A stretch of DNA of 50,614 nt from DATMNI01 sp035570275 (GTDB lineage Bacteria > Acidobacteriota > Terriglobia > Bryobacterales > Bryobacteraceae), in contig DATMNI010000223.1 of the NCBI GenBank assembly GCA_035570275.1, positions 1-50,614 of the forward strand, in the 5' to 3' direction. Positions 1 through 8,523 of the stretch are shown here, piece after piece (the stretch's first letter is position 1; each line of letters begins with the position of its first letter). Under the pieces are notes generated by a model that was given only the letters and a program-made list of their open reading frames with translations, did not search any database and was not told the DNA's origin. Position numbers and translations under genes: made by a program.

Positions 1-1046
1 TTCTGGGCGTGGGCGTTTCCGGCGGCGAGGAGGGCGCGCGTCATGGTCCCAGCATCATGCCGGGGGGACCTGCGGACGCATACCAGCGGGTCCGCCCGCT
101 GCTTGAGGCCGTCGCCGCCAAGGTTAACGAAGACGCGTGCGTAGCTTACCTCGGCCCCGGATCGGCCGGCCATTTCGTCAAGATGGTGCACAACGGCATT
201 GAGTACGCGCTGATGCAGCTTCTGGCCGAGACATACGACCTGTTGAAACGCGGCCTTGGCTTGAGCGACGACGGTTTGCGCGATGTGTACGACGAGTGGA
301 ATCAAGGGGAACTCAACGGCTACCTGGTAGAGATCACCAGCCGCATCTTCGGCAAGGTGGACGAAACCACCGGCAAGCGGTTGATCGATCAAATCCGCGA
401 TGTGGCCGAACAGAAAGGCACCGGCATGTGGACCTCGCAAAGCGCCATGGAACTGCAAGTGCCCACACCCATGATCGATCTCGCGGTGGCGATGCGGGAT
501 TTGTCCGTGTTGGAAAGGCAGCGTAAGACGGCGGGCGAAATCTTCCAGCGGCCCATCCCGCCGTTTGGCCACGACCGCAAAATCTTCCTCGATCAATTGG
601 GCCACGCGCTTTATGCCGGCATGATCATGGCCTACGCGCAAGGCATGGCAGTTCTGGCGGCAGCGTCGGACAAGTATGAGTATGGCCTGGATCTTGAGGC
701 CGTGGCGCGAATCTGGCGGGGCGGCTGCATCATTCGCGCGGCGTTGCTTGAGGACATTCGGATGGCATATCGCAACCAGCCCGGCCTGCCGAATCTGCTG
801 CTGGCACCGGAGCTGTTTAAGAAGTTGTCAGCCAATCAGGAGGATTTGCGCCGCATCGTCTGCGCAGCCATCGATCTGGGCCTGCCCACACCCTGTTTCA
901 TGACGGCGCTGGGCTATTTTGACGGCTACCGCAGTGCCTGGCTACCGGCCAACCTGATCCAGGCGCAGCGCGACTACTTCGGCGCCCACAGTTACGAGCG
1001 CATCGACATCAAAGGCACATTTCACACGGACTGGGCGAAGGGTTGA
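1..1046 (+). CDS. gnd: 6-phosphogluconate dehydrogenase, decarboxylating (5' end outside window)
   Basis: Oxidatively decarboxylates 6-phosphogluconate to ribulose-5-phosphate in the cytosolic oxidative pentose phosphate pathway. The open frame (codons from base 3) is already coding at the window edge, starting inside the family motif VSGGEEGARHGPSIMPGG, so roughly 120 N-terminal residues with the Rossmann NADP site lie outside. Visible family motifs in order are GHFVKMVHNGIEYA with the catalytic Lys and Asn, KGTGMWTSQSAMEL, YAQGMAVL, WRGGCIIRAALLEDI and the C-terminal ALGYFDGYRSAWLPANLIQAQ followed by YFGAHSYER. The stop is TGA at 1044-1046. The internal GTG at base 9 is not a real start. 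zwf, the preceding pathway step, lies at the other end of the window on the other strand, so the two are not one operon here. Identification is very secure. Confidence 0.96.
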   Translation, partial: LGVGVSGGEEGARHGPSIMPGGPADAYQRVRPLLEAVAAKVNEDACVAYLGPGSAGHFVKMVHNGIEYALMQLLAETYDLLKRGLGLSDDGLRDVYDEWNQGELNGYLVEITSRIFGKVDETTGKRLIDQIRDVAEQKGTGMWTSQSAMELQVPTPMIDLAVAMRDLSVLERQRKTAGEIFQRPIPPFGHDRKIFLDQLGHALYAGMIMAYAQGMAVLAAASDKYEYGLDLEAVARIWRGGCIIRAALLEDIRMAYRNQPGLPNLLLAPELFKKLSANQEDLRRIVCAAIDLGLPTPCFMTALGYFDGYRSAWLPANLIQAQRDYFGAHSYERIDIKGTFHTDWAKG

Positions 1047-1208
1047 GAGCTGTGAAAACCTATGGTAATGGCGTTGATTCCAACTGTGGGATCGCCCTTC
1101 GAATAGCCGGGCGAGGCCGGCAACAGATCAATGAGGCGTCTCTCCGTGGGCGCATTTTCCAAGTGCGTGTGAGATCCCGGTCTGTCAATCAGCGAAATTG
1201 CTGCGACC

Positions 1209-3815
1209 TTAGTCATGCCGCAGCGCGACTACCGGGTCTACGCGCAGTGCCCGAACGGCTGGCGCCACACTCGCGAGAAGCGCGACGAACAACAGCACGA
1301 CAGCGACCACGAAAAAGTTCATCGGGTCGGCGGGGCGTACCTCGGGTATCAAAAATGCCGCGAGTGGCCGGACCAAAAAAATGGCCATCGCTGTGCCTGC
1401 TCCTACGCCAACCGCCACCAGCATGAGGCTCTGGCGAAGGACCAGTCGAACAATAGATCCCGGGGTTGCACCCACTGCTATGCGCAACCCGATCTCGCGT
1501 ATGCGCCGGCTCACGGCGTACGCCAGCACTCCGTACAAACCGATAGCCGCCAGAGTCAGGCCCAGAAGCCCAACGGCGCCTAGAATGGCTGCGCCTACGC
1601 GGCTAGGCAGAAGCGCGAATGTGAGTGCCTTGTTCATCGGTTTGGTGTCGATCGCCGCCGTGGAATCGAGCCGGCCGAGAACCTGGTTAATCGGCATGAC
1701 GATTGGCTCCGGGCCGCTGAATGACCGGAGCAGGAACTGCACGTCGGGTTCAGGTCTGTCCCACTGGACGTAGGGCTCATAATACGCCAGGGCTCCCTCT
1801 TCACCGATCGTGAAGTACTTACTGTTCCTGGCAACTCCCACCACGGTAACCGCGCTTCTATTCCCAAATCGGATGGTGTGGCCAACCGCGCTCATCTTAC
1901 CGAAGAGTCTCACGGCCATGGCCTCGTTGAGGATCGCGACGCTCGGTGAACCCGGGGTGTCATCAGAGGAAAACTCCCGGCCTTGGACAATCGCGATTTT
2001 CATGACTTTAAAATAATCCGAGCTTACTTTGTTACCGTTGAATGTGACCGCCACTGGGTGAGAGCCCACGTCCGTGCGCAGCCTCGTCCCAGTAGTGGAA
2101 TGACCGTTCAGTGGTACGGTTCGAGCCACCGCTGCGGCCTCCACTCCTGGCAGTGTGCGCAATTGCGCCAGCGCGGCGCTCACAAAAGCGCGGGTTTTAT
2201 CCGGATCGGCGTAGGCCTCCGGAACAAGCCGCACGGAACTCCACACGGTATGCACAGCGTCGAAGCCAGGACTCATCGCGGAGGATCGCCATAGATTACG
2301 AATGAACACGAAGCCCGCGCAGAGCAAAACGATCGATACGGCAAGTTGTGCCACCACCAGTATAGATCGCAGCGTCCAGCGCCTGGAGCCAACCTGATGA
2401 TCGTCGTGCTTCAGATCCAGACCTATGCCTGTACGTGTTCCTTGGATTGCCGGCGCCAGACCGGATGCCACGGTGCAGACCAGCGTAACCGTCACCGAAT
2501 AAGCCAGCAATCGCCAGTCTGGGAGAATGTGCAGTTGGATCGGGAGTGGAAGGGGCAATTGGAAATGGTTGAAGAACGAAGTGAGCGCAAGGTTGAGTCC
2601 AAGCCCAGCGGCGGCTCCGCCTATCGCCAGCAACCAGCTTTCCGCCAGAAGTTGACGGACAATGCGGCCCCGGCTGGCGCCAATGGAGAGCCGGATAGCG
2701 AATTCTTTGGCACGGCCGGATGCTCTCGCCAACAGCAGACTGGCGACATTGGCGCACGCGATCAGCAGCACCAGCGCCACTACAATCATTAACATCGTGA
2801 AGAAGCCGGTAATGGGCAGCATCTCCTCTCCCAGCAGCCGATCCATGCCGGAAACCGACAGTATTTTGATATCCTCTGCCCACCGCCGGCTCCCATGCGG
2901 ATACACCCGGTCCAACTCCTTGCATGTAGCGAGCAGGCGCGCATGAGCGGATTGACGAGTCATTCCGCGAGGCAGGCGGGCATAGAGGGTCACGGCCGTC
3001 CGGTCGGTGGACAGGGGCAGATAGAGATCGGGAGAGAAGCCAAAGCCCGTTACGGTGCGATGGTCCCTGGGCAGCACGCCCACAACGATGTACGGGTAGC
3101 CGTCAAGTAGCAATTTCCGGCCGAGGACGTTGGGATCTTCGGCCAACCTCCGGTGCCAGAAGCCATAAGTAAGCACGACGGTGGAGGAGTCTCCCGGCTG
3201 AATGCCACGGCCGAGTGCGACTGGAATTCCCACCACGCTGAAGAAATTGTCCGTAACCCGAACGGTGAACAATCGGGAGGAGGCGCCGCCAACACGCCAG
3301 TTGACCTCGGTCTCCTCATTCTCGCCAGCAAGCCCGGCAAAGATGTTCGCATCCCTGACAAAGCGATATTCCGTCAAAGGGGAGGCGCTGCTTCCACCGA
3401 TCCAGACCTGAGCGAGCGTGCGCGGATCGCGGCTGGACGGCTGGCTGAACAGCATTTCCGAGGAGAGGCTGAAGATGGTGGTGTTGACGCCGATTGCAAG
3501 GGCGAGACAGGCGATTGCGGTCAGCGCAAAAGCCGGATTGCGGCTGAGAGAGCGCGCGGCGTACCGCAGGTCCGCAGCCAGGTCTTCCAGCCACTGCAAC
3601 TCCCACGCCGACCGCGTATCCTCGCGGATGAGGGCAGCGGGACCCAGTTCACGCTTCGCCTGCGCCAGCGCCCGGTCTCTCGCAACCCCGCCCCGTTCGA
3701 GCTCGTCGGCCCGAGTCTCGATGTGAAAGCGCAGTTCCTCGTCCAGTTCCCGGTCGAACTGGGATCGGCGGCCCAGGTACCAGACGCGACGAAGGAGTTC
3801 GCCCCAAAGAGCCAT
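1209..3815 (-). CDS. ADOP-type duplicated FtsX/MacB-like ABC permease
   Basis: Large inner-membrane permease of about 868 residues. It has a short cytoplasmic N-terminal helix region (about 1-75), a first membrane segment (ALTAIACLALAIGVNTTIFS), a MacB-like periplasmic core, three membrane segments around residues 335-440 (ANVASLLLARASGRAKE is the classic FtsX turn), a second periplasmic core, and a final three-segment FtsX block ending RALRVDPVVALRHD. This duplicated layout without a fused ATPase is the acidobacterial 'duplicated orphan permease' family. No ATPase gene lies beside it. It follows the PadR gene by 11 bp, and the ribosome site GAAGGAGG overlaps the PadR stop codon, so the two are almost certainly co-transcribed. 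Substrate is unknown; MacB relatives export peptides, lipids or drugs. A second copy of the module lies at 22725-25687. Confidence 0.9.
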   Translation of the reverse strand: MALWGELLRRVWYLGRRSQFDRELDEELRFHIETRADELERGGVARDRALAQAKRELGPAALIREDTRSAWELQWLEDLAADLRYAARSLSRNPAFALTAIACLALAIGVNTTIFSLSSEMLFSQPSSRDPRTLAQVWIGGSSASPLTEYRFVRDANIFAGLAGENEETEVNWRVGGASSRLFTVRVTDNFFSVVGIPVALGRGIQPGDSSTVVLTYGFWHRRLAEDPNVLGRKLLLDGYPYIVVGVLPRDHRTVTGFGFSPDLYLPLSTDRTAVTLYARLPRGMTRQSAHARLLATCKELDRVYPHGSRRWAEDIKILSVSGMDRLLGEEMLPITGFFTMLMIVVALVLLIACANVASLLLARASGRAKEFAIRLSIGASRGRIVRQLLAESWLLAIGGAAAGLGLNLALTSFFNHFQLPLPLPIQLHILPDWRLLAYSVTVTLVCTVASGLAPAIQGTRTGIGLDLKHDDHQVGSRRWTLRSILVVAQLAVSIVLLCAGFVFIRNLWRSSAMSPGFDAVHTVWSSVRLVPEAYADPDKTRAFVSAALAQLRTLPGVEAAAVARTVPLNGHSTTGTRLRTDVGSHPVAVTFNGNKVSSDYFKVMKIAIVQGREFSSDDTPGSPSVAILNEAMAVRLFGKMSAVGHTIRFGNRSAVTVVGVARNSKYFTIGEEGALAYYEPYVQWDRPEPDVQFLLRSFSGPEPIVMPINQVLGRLDSTAAIDTKPMNKALTFALLPSRVGAAILGAVGLLGLTLAAIGLYGVLAYAVSRRIREIGLRIAVGATPGSIVRLVLRQSLMLVAVGVGAGTAMAIFLVRPLAAFLIPEVRPADPMNFFVVAVVLLFVALLASVAPAVRALRVDPVVALRHD

Positions 3816-3826
3816 TGGTTCCTCCT

Positions 3827-4168
3827 TCAGACCGTACGCATGACCAGTTGGATGGCGCGCACGAGACGGTCGAACTCCGCCGCCTCCTTCTCCAATTGCT
3901 TTCGGCCGTCAGCCGTTAAGCGATAGAAGCGAGCCTTGCGATTGTTTTCGGAGATGCCCCATTCCGCCTTGAGCCAACCTTTGACGAGCATCCGGTTCAG
4001 CGCGGGATAGAGGGACCCGTCTTCGATGGACAGCCCGTCGCGGGATACCTGTTGGACGCGCCGGGCAATCGCATAACCGTGCATGGGGCCCGCATTGAGA
4101 GTGCGCAGGATCAGCATATAGAGCGTGCCGGGCAAGAGTTCCGGTGTGGGGCGTTCTTCTTTTTCCAT
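3827..4168 (-). CDS. PadR-family transcriptional regulator paired with ADOP permease
   Basis: A 113-residue winged-helix repressor of the acidobacterial PadR subgroup. The N-terminal LLPGTLYMLILRTL and MHGYAIARRVQQ are the usual PadR helix 1 and recognition region. EDGSLYPALNRMLVKGWLKAEW is the wing-adjacent 'SLYPAL' signature, followed by NNRKARFYRLTADGRKQLE and a C-terminal helix for dimerisation. It is the first gene of a two-gene unit with the permease and diverges from the M28 peptidase gene. The only space for regulation is the 62-bp gap at 4169-4230, where a 10-bp palindrome overlaps the promoters of both directions. By family behaviour it likely represses its own operon; control of the divergent peptidase is inference. 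Confidence 0.92.
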   Translation of the reverse strand: MEKEERPTPELLPGTLYMLILRTLNAGPMHGYAIARRVQQVSRDGLSIEDGSLYPALNRMLVKGWLKAEWGISENNRKARFYRLTADGRKQLEKEAAEFDRLVRAIQLVMRTV

Positions 4169-4176
4169 GAAACTTC

Positions 4177-4209
4177 TTGACTTCCTTCCCTATTCCAGAC
4201 TATATATAG
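4177..4209. promoter_or_regulatory. Divergent promoter region with palindrome CTATATATAG (candidate PadR operator)
   Basis: Rightward promoter for the peptidase: TTGACT at 4177-4182, an 18-bp spacer, then TATATA at 4201-4206, 24 bp before the ATG. The perfect palindrome CTATATATAG at 4200-4209 covers this -10 and, being symmetric, also offers a leftward -10 for the PadR gene. A CTATAT core recurs at the second PadR promoter (25699-25720). Operator function is inferred from position and symmetry. Confidence 0.55.
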
Positions 4210-4230
4210 CACAGACAAGGGAGAGGCGCA

Positions 4231-5841
4231 ATGAAGCCGACTACGTTCGCGCTGAACTGTTTCCTGACACTGCCGCTGTGGTGCCAGCAATATCATATCG
4301 ACGCCCCGACGCTCGATCGTATCAAGGGTGAAGCGACCGATCGTTCTCAAGCCGCGGAATATGCAATCTACCTGTCCGATGTTTTCGGCCCGCGCTTGAC
4401 CGGCTCTCCGAATTTCCGCGCAGCGGGAGATTGGGCCATGAAGACTCTTCGCAGCGTTGGTCTGCAAGAGGTCCATCAGGAGCCTCTTGGAGAGATCGAT
4501 TTCGCCGATGGTCTGCCTTGGTCGGGACGCGGGTGGTCCTTTAGCCGTTGCTCCGTACGGATGATTGAACCGCAGGAAGTGCAGCTTGTCGCCGTGCCGG
4601 CGGGCTGGTCGCGGAGTACGAGCGGACGAGTAGCAGGAGACACGATCCTTGCGCCCTTGCCCCAAGGGCCCGGTCAGGTCGACCAGTTCATCGCAGGGCT
4701 CCGCGGAAAACTAAAGGGCAAAATCGTTCTCGTTTCCCGCCGGACGCAGATTCGGAGCCAGGCGCCACCGGAGTTCACCAGGCTCAGCAATGAGGACCTC
4801 GCAAAGCTGGCCTTGCCGGCCGAGCCTCAGGCCGGTCCACATGGAAACCTACCCACAAATCCTCCCGCTGGGGGCCGCGGACCAGAGCCGGGGGTGCGGG
4901 AGATTGTCGATGCGTGGAACAAGCTTCTGGATTTCCTGCATGACGAAGATGTACTGGCCTTAGTGCAAGCTGCCGGCGGCCGAGGGGGCACATTATTCAC
5001 GACCAATCAGTTGGGTCCGCCTGACCCCCGGCACGATCCACCGCCGGCTGTCTCGATCGCAGCGGAGCAGTACAACCGAATCCTCCGGCTCAAGGAAAGG
5101 GAGATCCCGGTGCGGATGGAGATCGAATTGGAGACGCGGTTCTACTCGAAGCCGGACCATTTCAACGTCCTAGCGGAAATCCCAGGCACATCGAAGAGAG
5201 AGGAGGTTGTGCTGGTGGGTGCGCACCTCGATTCGTGGTTCGGCGCAACTGGCGCAACCGATAACGCGGCCGGAGCGGCGGTGGTGATGGAGGCGATGCG
5301 CATCCTCGCGAGACTCGACCTGAAAATGACGCGAACGGTGCGTGCGGCGCTTTGGGACGCCGAGGAGGTGAACGCCGGCGGGTCAAAAGCTTATGTAGCC
5401 GAACACTTGGCCGGCGCGAACACGGGCGGCAAGAAGCCGCTCTACGACCGGCTCTCGGTGTACCTCAATATCGACAACGGTGCGGGTAAGATCCGCGGTG
5501 TCTACTTGCAGGGAAATCAAGCGGCAGTGCCGATGTTTGAAGGCTGGCTCAAGCCGCTCAAAGAATTCGGCGCAACGACGGTTTCGATTCGCGATTCCGA
5601 AGGAAGCGACCACGAGGTTTTCGATCGCGCCGGCATCCCGGCGTTTGCCATGATTCAGGATCCTCTGAACTACATGACTCGCACACACCACTCGACCATG
5701 GACTCCATGGATTACGTTCCGGCCGACGATCTGAAGACATCCGGACTTGTGCTGGCTGCCCTCATCTACCAGGCGGCGAACGATCCCGTGATGGTTCCGC
5801 GTAAGCCTGCCACACCAGCATCGCCTGGCAGCCCAAAATGA
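4231..5841 (+). CDS. Exported M28-family zinc aminopeptidase/carboxypeptidase
   Basis: A 536-residue peptidase of the M28 family (carboxypeptidase Q / PSMA-like branch) that would hydrolyse peptides outside the cytoplasm. It begins with a short signal peptide (residues 1 to about 18, FALNCFLTLPLWCQQ). A PA-type insert sits around residues 115-280 (LKGKIVLVSR). The metal centre is complete: AHLDSW (His332, Asp334), GATDNAAGAAV (Asp344), WDAEEVNAGG (Glu378/Glu379) and the last ligand in TRTHHST near residue 486. The ATG at 4231 follows GGGAG by 8 bases. It is transcribed away from the PadR/ADOP pair and is followed 19 bp later by a TPR gene, probably in the same transcript. Exact peptide specificity cannot be read from the sequence. 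Confidence 0.9.
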   Translation: MKPTTFALNCFLTLPLWCQQYHIDAPTLDRIKGEATDRSQAAEYAIYLSDVFGPRLTGSPNFRAAGDWAMKTLRSVGLQEVHQEPLGEIDFADGLPWSGRGWSFSRCSVRMIEPQEVQLVAVPAGWSRSTSGRVAGDTILAPLPQGPGQVDQFIAGLRGKLKGKIVLVSRRTQIRSQAPPEFTRLSNEDLAKLALPAEPQAGPHGNLPTNPPAGGRGPEPGVREIVDAWNKLLDFLHDEDVLALVQAAGGRGGTLFTTNQLGPPDPRHDPPPAVSIAAEQYNRILRLKEREIPVRMEIELETRFYSKPDHFNVLAEIPGTSKREEVVLVGAHLDSWFGATGATDNAAGAAVVMEAMRILARLDLKMTRTVRAALWDAEEVNAGGSKAYVAEHLAGANTGGKKPLYDRLSVYLNIDNGAGKIRGVYLQGNQAAVPMFEGWLKPLKEFGATTVSIRDSEGSDHEVFDRAGIPAFAMIQDPLNYMTRTHHSTMDSMDYVPADDLKTSGLVLAALIYQAANDPVMVPRKPATPASPGSPK

Positions 5842-5860
5842 GCCGAGCCGCGAAGCCATC

Positions 5861-6970
5861 ATGTTAACTAGATACTCCCGGCGGATTCTAGGGCTGGCTG
5901 CGGCCTTCACGCTTGGCGCGATTGCGGCCGATCCCGATGTGGAATCCCTGATGCGGAATGGCCACTGGAAGCGCGCGCGCGAGGCGGCTGAAGCCTACTT
6001 CCATTCGCATCCCAACGATGCCCGCGGCGCGTACTGGTTGGCGCGGGCACGACGCGCCTTTGACGATTTCATTGAGGCCGCCAGATACGCGGAGATGGCT
6101 GTCCGTCTCGATCCCAAGGCGAGTGCGTACCACCGGGAACTTGCACTAGCTTACCTGCACCAGCTTGAGACCTCATCGATGCTCAAGGCCATCGGAATGA
6201 TGCGCAAGTGCCGCGACGAATTGGACGCGGCCCTGGCCATCGACCCGAGCGATCCGGACAATCTCTTCGAGAAAATGGATTTCCTTCTGCAGGCGCCCGG
6301 AATCGCTGGCGGAGACAAGAAGAAGGCCGTCGACCTCGCGGAGCGCCTTCTGAAGATCGATCCGGCTCGCGGCAATCTGGCGTTGGCACGCATTGCCGTA
6401 AAACAAAGGGAGTTTGGCAGACTGGAGAGCTTATACCAAAAGGCTGCCGAAGTGAATCCGCACAGTTATGACGCCCAAGTAGCGTTGGCAAGTTTGTACC
6501 TTGGCAATCGGGCGGTGCCGGAGGATACGAGTTCGCGGTCGCGAGCGAATTTTGGTTTAGCCGAACAGCATGCCAGAACAGCACTGGATCTGAATGCCGA
6601 TCGTATCGATGCATATCGATTACTGGCCGACGCATTCGTCTCCCAACTGCGCCTTGATGACGCAGCCAGAACGCTTACGCACTCGGACGAGGCTATCCCG
6701 GATGATCTGAGCCCATATGTCGCGGCTGCTCGGGCAATGCTTCGCAACGGTGTGGAATTGGGCAGGGCCGAGGCCTATTTGCGAAAATACCTTGCCCAAA
6801 CGAAAGAGCCCGAGGTGGGCGCACCTGCATCGGCGGGTGTACACCGGTCAGTTGCAATGCTGTATGAGAAGGAAGGCCGTTTGATGGACGCCAGAAACGA
6901 ATTGGAGACGGCCCTGCGACTGAAGCCTGATTTCGAAGCGGCGCGGCGCGATCTGAAGCGCTTAAAGTAA
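5861..6970 (+). CDS. Exported TPR-repeat protein
   Basis: A 369-residue protein with a basic N-terminus and a hydrophobic stretch (RRILGLAAAFTLGAIAA) ending in a likely signal-peptidase site, then at least six tetratricopeptide repeats. Clear repeat cores are GAYWLARARRAFDDFIEAARY, DPKASAYHRELALAYLHQLE, LDAALAIDPSDPDNLF, AEVNPHSYDAQVALASLY, LDLNADRIDAYRLLADAF and LETALRLKPDFEAARRDLK. No enzymatic domain is visible, so a scaffold or periplasmic binding role is the safest reading. It starts 19 bp after the M28 peptidase stop, which suggests co-transcription. No strong Shine-Dalgarno precedes the ATG, so the start is likely but not certain. Confidence 0.8.
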   Translation: MLTRYSRRILGLAAAFTLGAIAADPDVESLMRNGHWKRAREAAEAYFHSHPNDARGAYWLARARRAFDDFIEAARYAEMAVRLDPKASAYHRELALAYLHQLETSSMLKAIGMMRKCRDELDAALAIDPSDPDNLFEKMDFLLQAPGIAGGDKKKAVDLAERLLKIDPARGNLALARIAVKQREFGRLESLYQKAAEVNPHSYDAQVALASLYLGNRAVPEDTSSRSRANFGLAEQHARTALDLNADRIDAYRLLADAFVSQLRLDDAARTLTHSDEAIPDDLSPYVAAARAMLRNGVELGRAEAYLRKYLAQTKEPEVGAPASAGVHRSVAMLYEKEGRLMDARNELETALRLKPDFEAARRDLKRLK

Positions 6971-7263
6971 CCGGAACCAAATCGCAATTGGTACCAGAAG
7001 CAAGGATCGAAATCGGCCGCCCCGGGGTACACCCTTCCACGAGGCTTCTGGCGGGAGGTGCTCGACCGTTTATGTTGCAACTCATCAACGTCTCGGCAGT
7101 GCTCCGGTCGGATCACGCGTCATCCGGAAACTGGTCGGGATTCGCCGCAACGGGCCGGAAGCCGGTTCTGTTTCGTTGGGACCGGCCCGCTGCGAAATGT
7201 CGCGTGCCCTGAAACTTCCCACCTCTCACCTGCGTAAACACCTTCAGCGCCCTGAGGTCCTGA
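6971..7263. other. Intergenic stretch, no feature recognised
   Basis: Spacer between the TPR gene and the methyltransferase-like gene. Short open frames here have no recognisable protein character. I see no terminator-like hairpin with a T run. Confidence 0.5.
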
Positions 7264-7836
7264 ATGCTCTGGTTCTACAAATCTTTCTTTCCCGTGGTCT
7301 GGATTTTCTTTTTTCTCTACTGGCAGATCAAAGCCGCCCATACCAAAACCACCCAGCGCCTCGAGCCGGCTGCTTCGCGCATCCTGCGCGTCTTCATTTT
7401 CCTGATCGCAATCGTCCTCCTCTCGACAACAGGCATCCCGTTGCCCTGGCTTTACCTCCAGCTCTGGCCAGTTGGCTTTTGGCCCTTCTGGCTGGGAGCG
7501 GCCGTCACCATCGCCGGCCTTCTGTTCGCCGTCTGGGCGCGTGAGCACCTCGGCAGCAACTGGAGCCGCTCCGTCACTATTAAGCAGGGGCACGAGTTGA
7601 TCACCACCGGTCCCTATGCCGTGGTCCGTCACCCCATCTACACCGGCATTCTGACCGGATTCCTTGGCATGGCGATTGCCATCTCCCAAGTGCGCGGGTT
7701 CATCGTTTTCGTTCTCTTCTTCCTCGCGTTCTGGATCAAGCTCCGCATGGAGGAACAGTGGATGCGTTCACAGTTTGGCGAGGCGTATGCCACCTATGCT
7801 CATCAGACCGCTGCCCTGGTGCCTTATCTCCTCTGA
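7264..7836 (+). CDS. Isoprenylcysteine carboxyl methyltransferase (ICMT)-like membrane protein
   Basis: A 190-residue integral membrane protein with about five hydrophobic segments (residues 1-20, 38-58, 62-84, 134-155 and a re-entrant part). The SAM-binding signature of the ICMT/PEMT superfamily is present: GHELITTGPYAVVRHPIYTG at about residues 113-132, with the conserved RHP and Y, followed by the C-terminal RMEEQWMRSQFGEAYATY that closes the cofactor site. Bacterial members methylate small lipophilic or lipid-linked substrates; prenylated proteins are not expected in this host, so the substrate is unknown. The ATG is preceded by GAGGT at a good distance. The gene appears to stand alone. 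Confidence 0.82.
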   Translation: MLWFYKSFFPVVWIFFFLYWQIKAAHTKTTQRLEPAASRILRVFIFLIAIVLLSTTGIPLPWLYLQLWPVGFWPFWLGAAVTIAGLLFAVWAREHLGSNWSRSVTIKQGHELITTGPYAVVRHPIYTGILTGFLGMAIAISQVRGFIVFVLFFLAFWIKLRMEEQWMRSQFGEAYATYAHQTAALVPYLL

Positions 7837-7971
7837 TCGCTGGGTCACGATCTCAGCCCCAGCAAGAGCCAGTGGAACCAACCTGAGGAGTTGAAGCTCG
7901 ATATCAATTCCCGATTCCGGTCGGGTAACCGGCCACTCGGACCCGGGCGGCAGGCGATGGTTGCAAACTGA

Positions 7972-7996
7972 ACCTGTGGCGTTGGAGGCCACAGGT
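7972..7996 (+). promoter_or_regulatory. Hairpin enclosing a ribosome-binding site
   Basis: Perfect 9-bp stem ACCTGTGGC (7972-7980) / GCCACAGGT (7988-7996) with loop GTTGGAG. The GGAGG ribosome-binding core (7984-7988) lies in the loop and stem edge, and the ATG of the integrase fragment begins two bases after the stem. Folding would hide the start site. Confidence 0.45.
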
Positions 7997-7997
7997 G

Positions 7998-8162
7998 ATG
8001 AAGACAAAGCCAACCCGCAAAGATAAGCGTCGGGTCCCCAAATCAGTCCTGCGACTGCCCGAGCTCGAGGTCGCCAAATCCGCCGTTCTCAACAGTCTTT
8101 CCGGCCCGGACGCTCAGCGCGGCTATCGTCGCGCCATAGATGAATTCGTGGACTGGTACTGA
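7998..8162 (+). pseudogene. Tyrosine recombinase/integrase N-terminal remnant
   Basis: A 54-codon frame whose product contains LPELEVAKSAVLNSL and GYRRAIDEFVDWY. These match, from memory, the SAM-like N-terminal DNA-binding domain of phage-type integrases common in Acidobacteria, where the sequence normally continues WYCSEPRLAF into a catalytic domain. Here a TGA stop at 8160-8162 replaces the next codon, and none of the catalytic residues (R, H-x-x-R, Y) is found in the following 360 bases in any frame. It is therefore a truncated relic. The preceding hairpin and ribosome site are intact, so a short DNA-binding peptide could still be made. Confidence 0.6.
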
Positions 8163-8523
8163 GAGGAACGTTTTTTGGTGTGGGAACCTGACGAGGAACC
8201 GGCTGATTACGCGGAAATTTCATGAAGCCTCTCTTTCGTGAGAACTATGACGCCTTGGGGACACTCCATGTTGTGGTGGAGCAACGGACGTGGTGGAGCA
8301 ACGATGTGGTGGAGCAGCTATTTTCCGGTGCGGTCTGGCGCGAAATGATCCGCGAACCGGCACGACCGTTCCGGTTTTTCACACTAGCCCCGCCGAAAAG
8401 AATGGAGTTAGCTCCCCGCGACCGGCACGACACTTCCGGAAAACCGCGACCCGGAGGGCCGCCGTTCACTCCGCGCCGGCGTGGCGCAATCTCCGTCAGC
8501 CGGCCTGATCAACTCACGAGTTA
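8163..8523. other. Non-coding stretch after integrase remnant, with short triplicate repeat
   Basis: No convincing gene. It holds three copies of a 13-14 base unit (GTGGTGGAGCAACG) at 8273, 8290 and 8306. A G/C-rich sequence near 8443-8463 (CCGCGACCCGGAGGGCC) resembles the hairpin at 43395-43415. The rarA stop codon follows on the minus strand. Confidence 0.5.
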
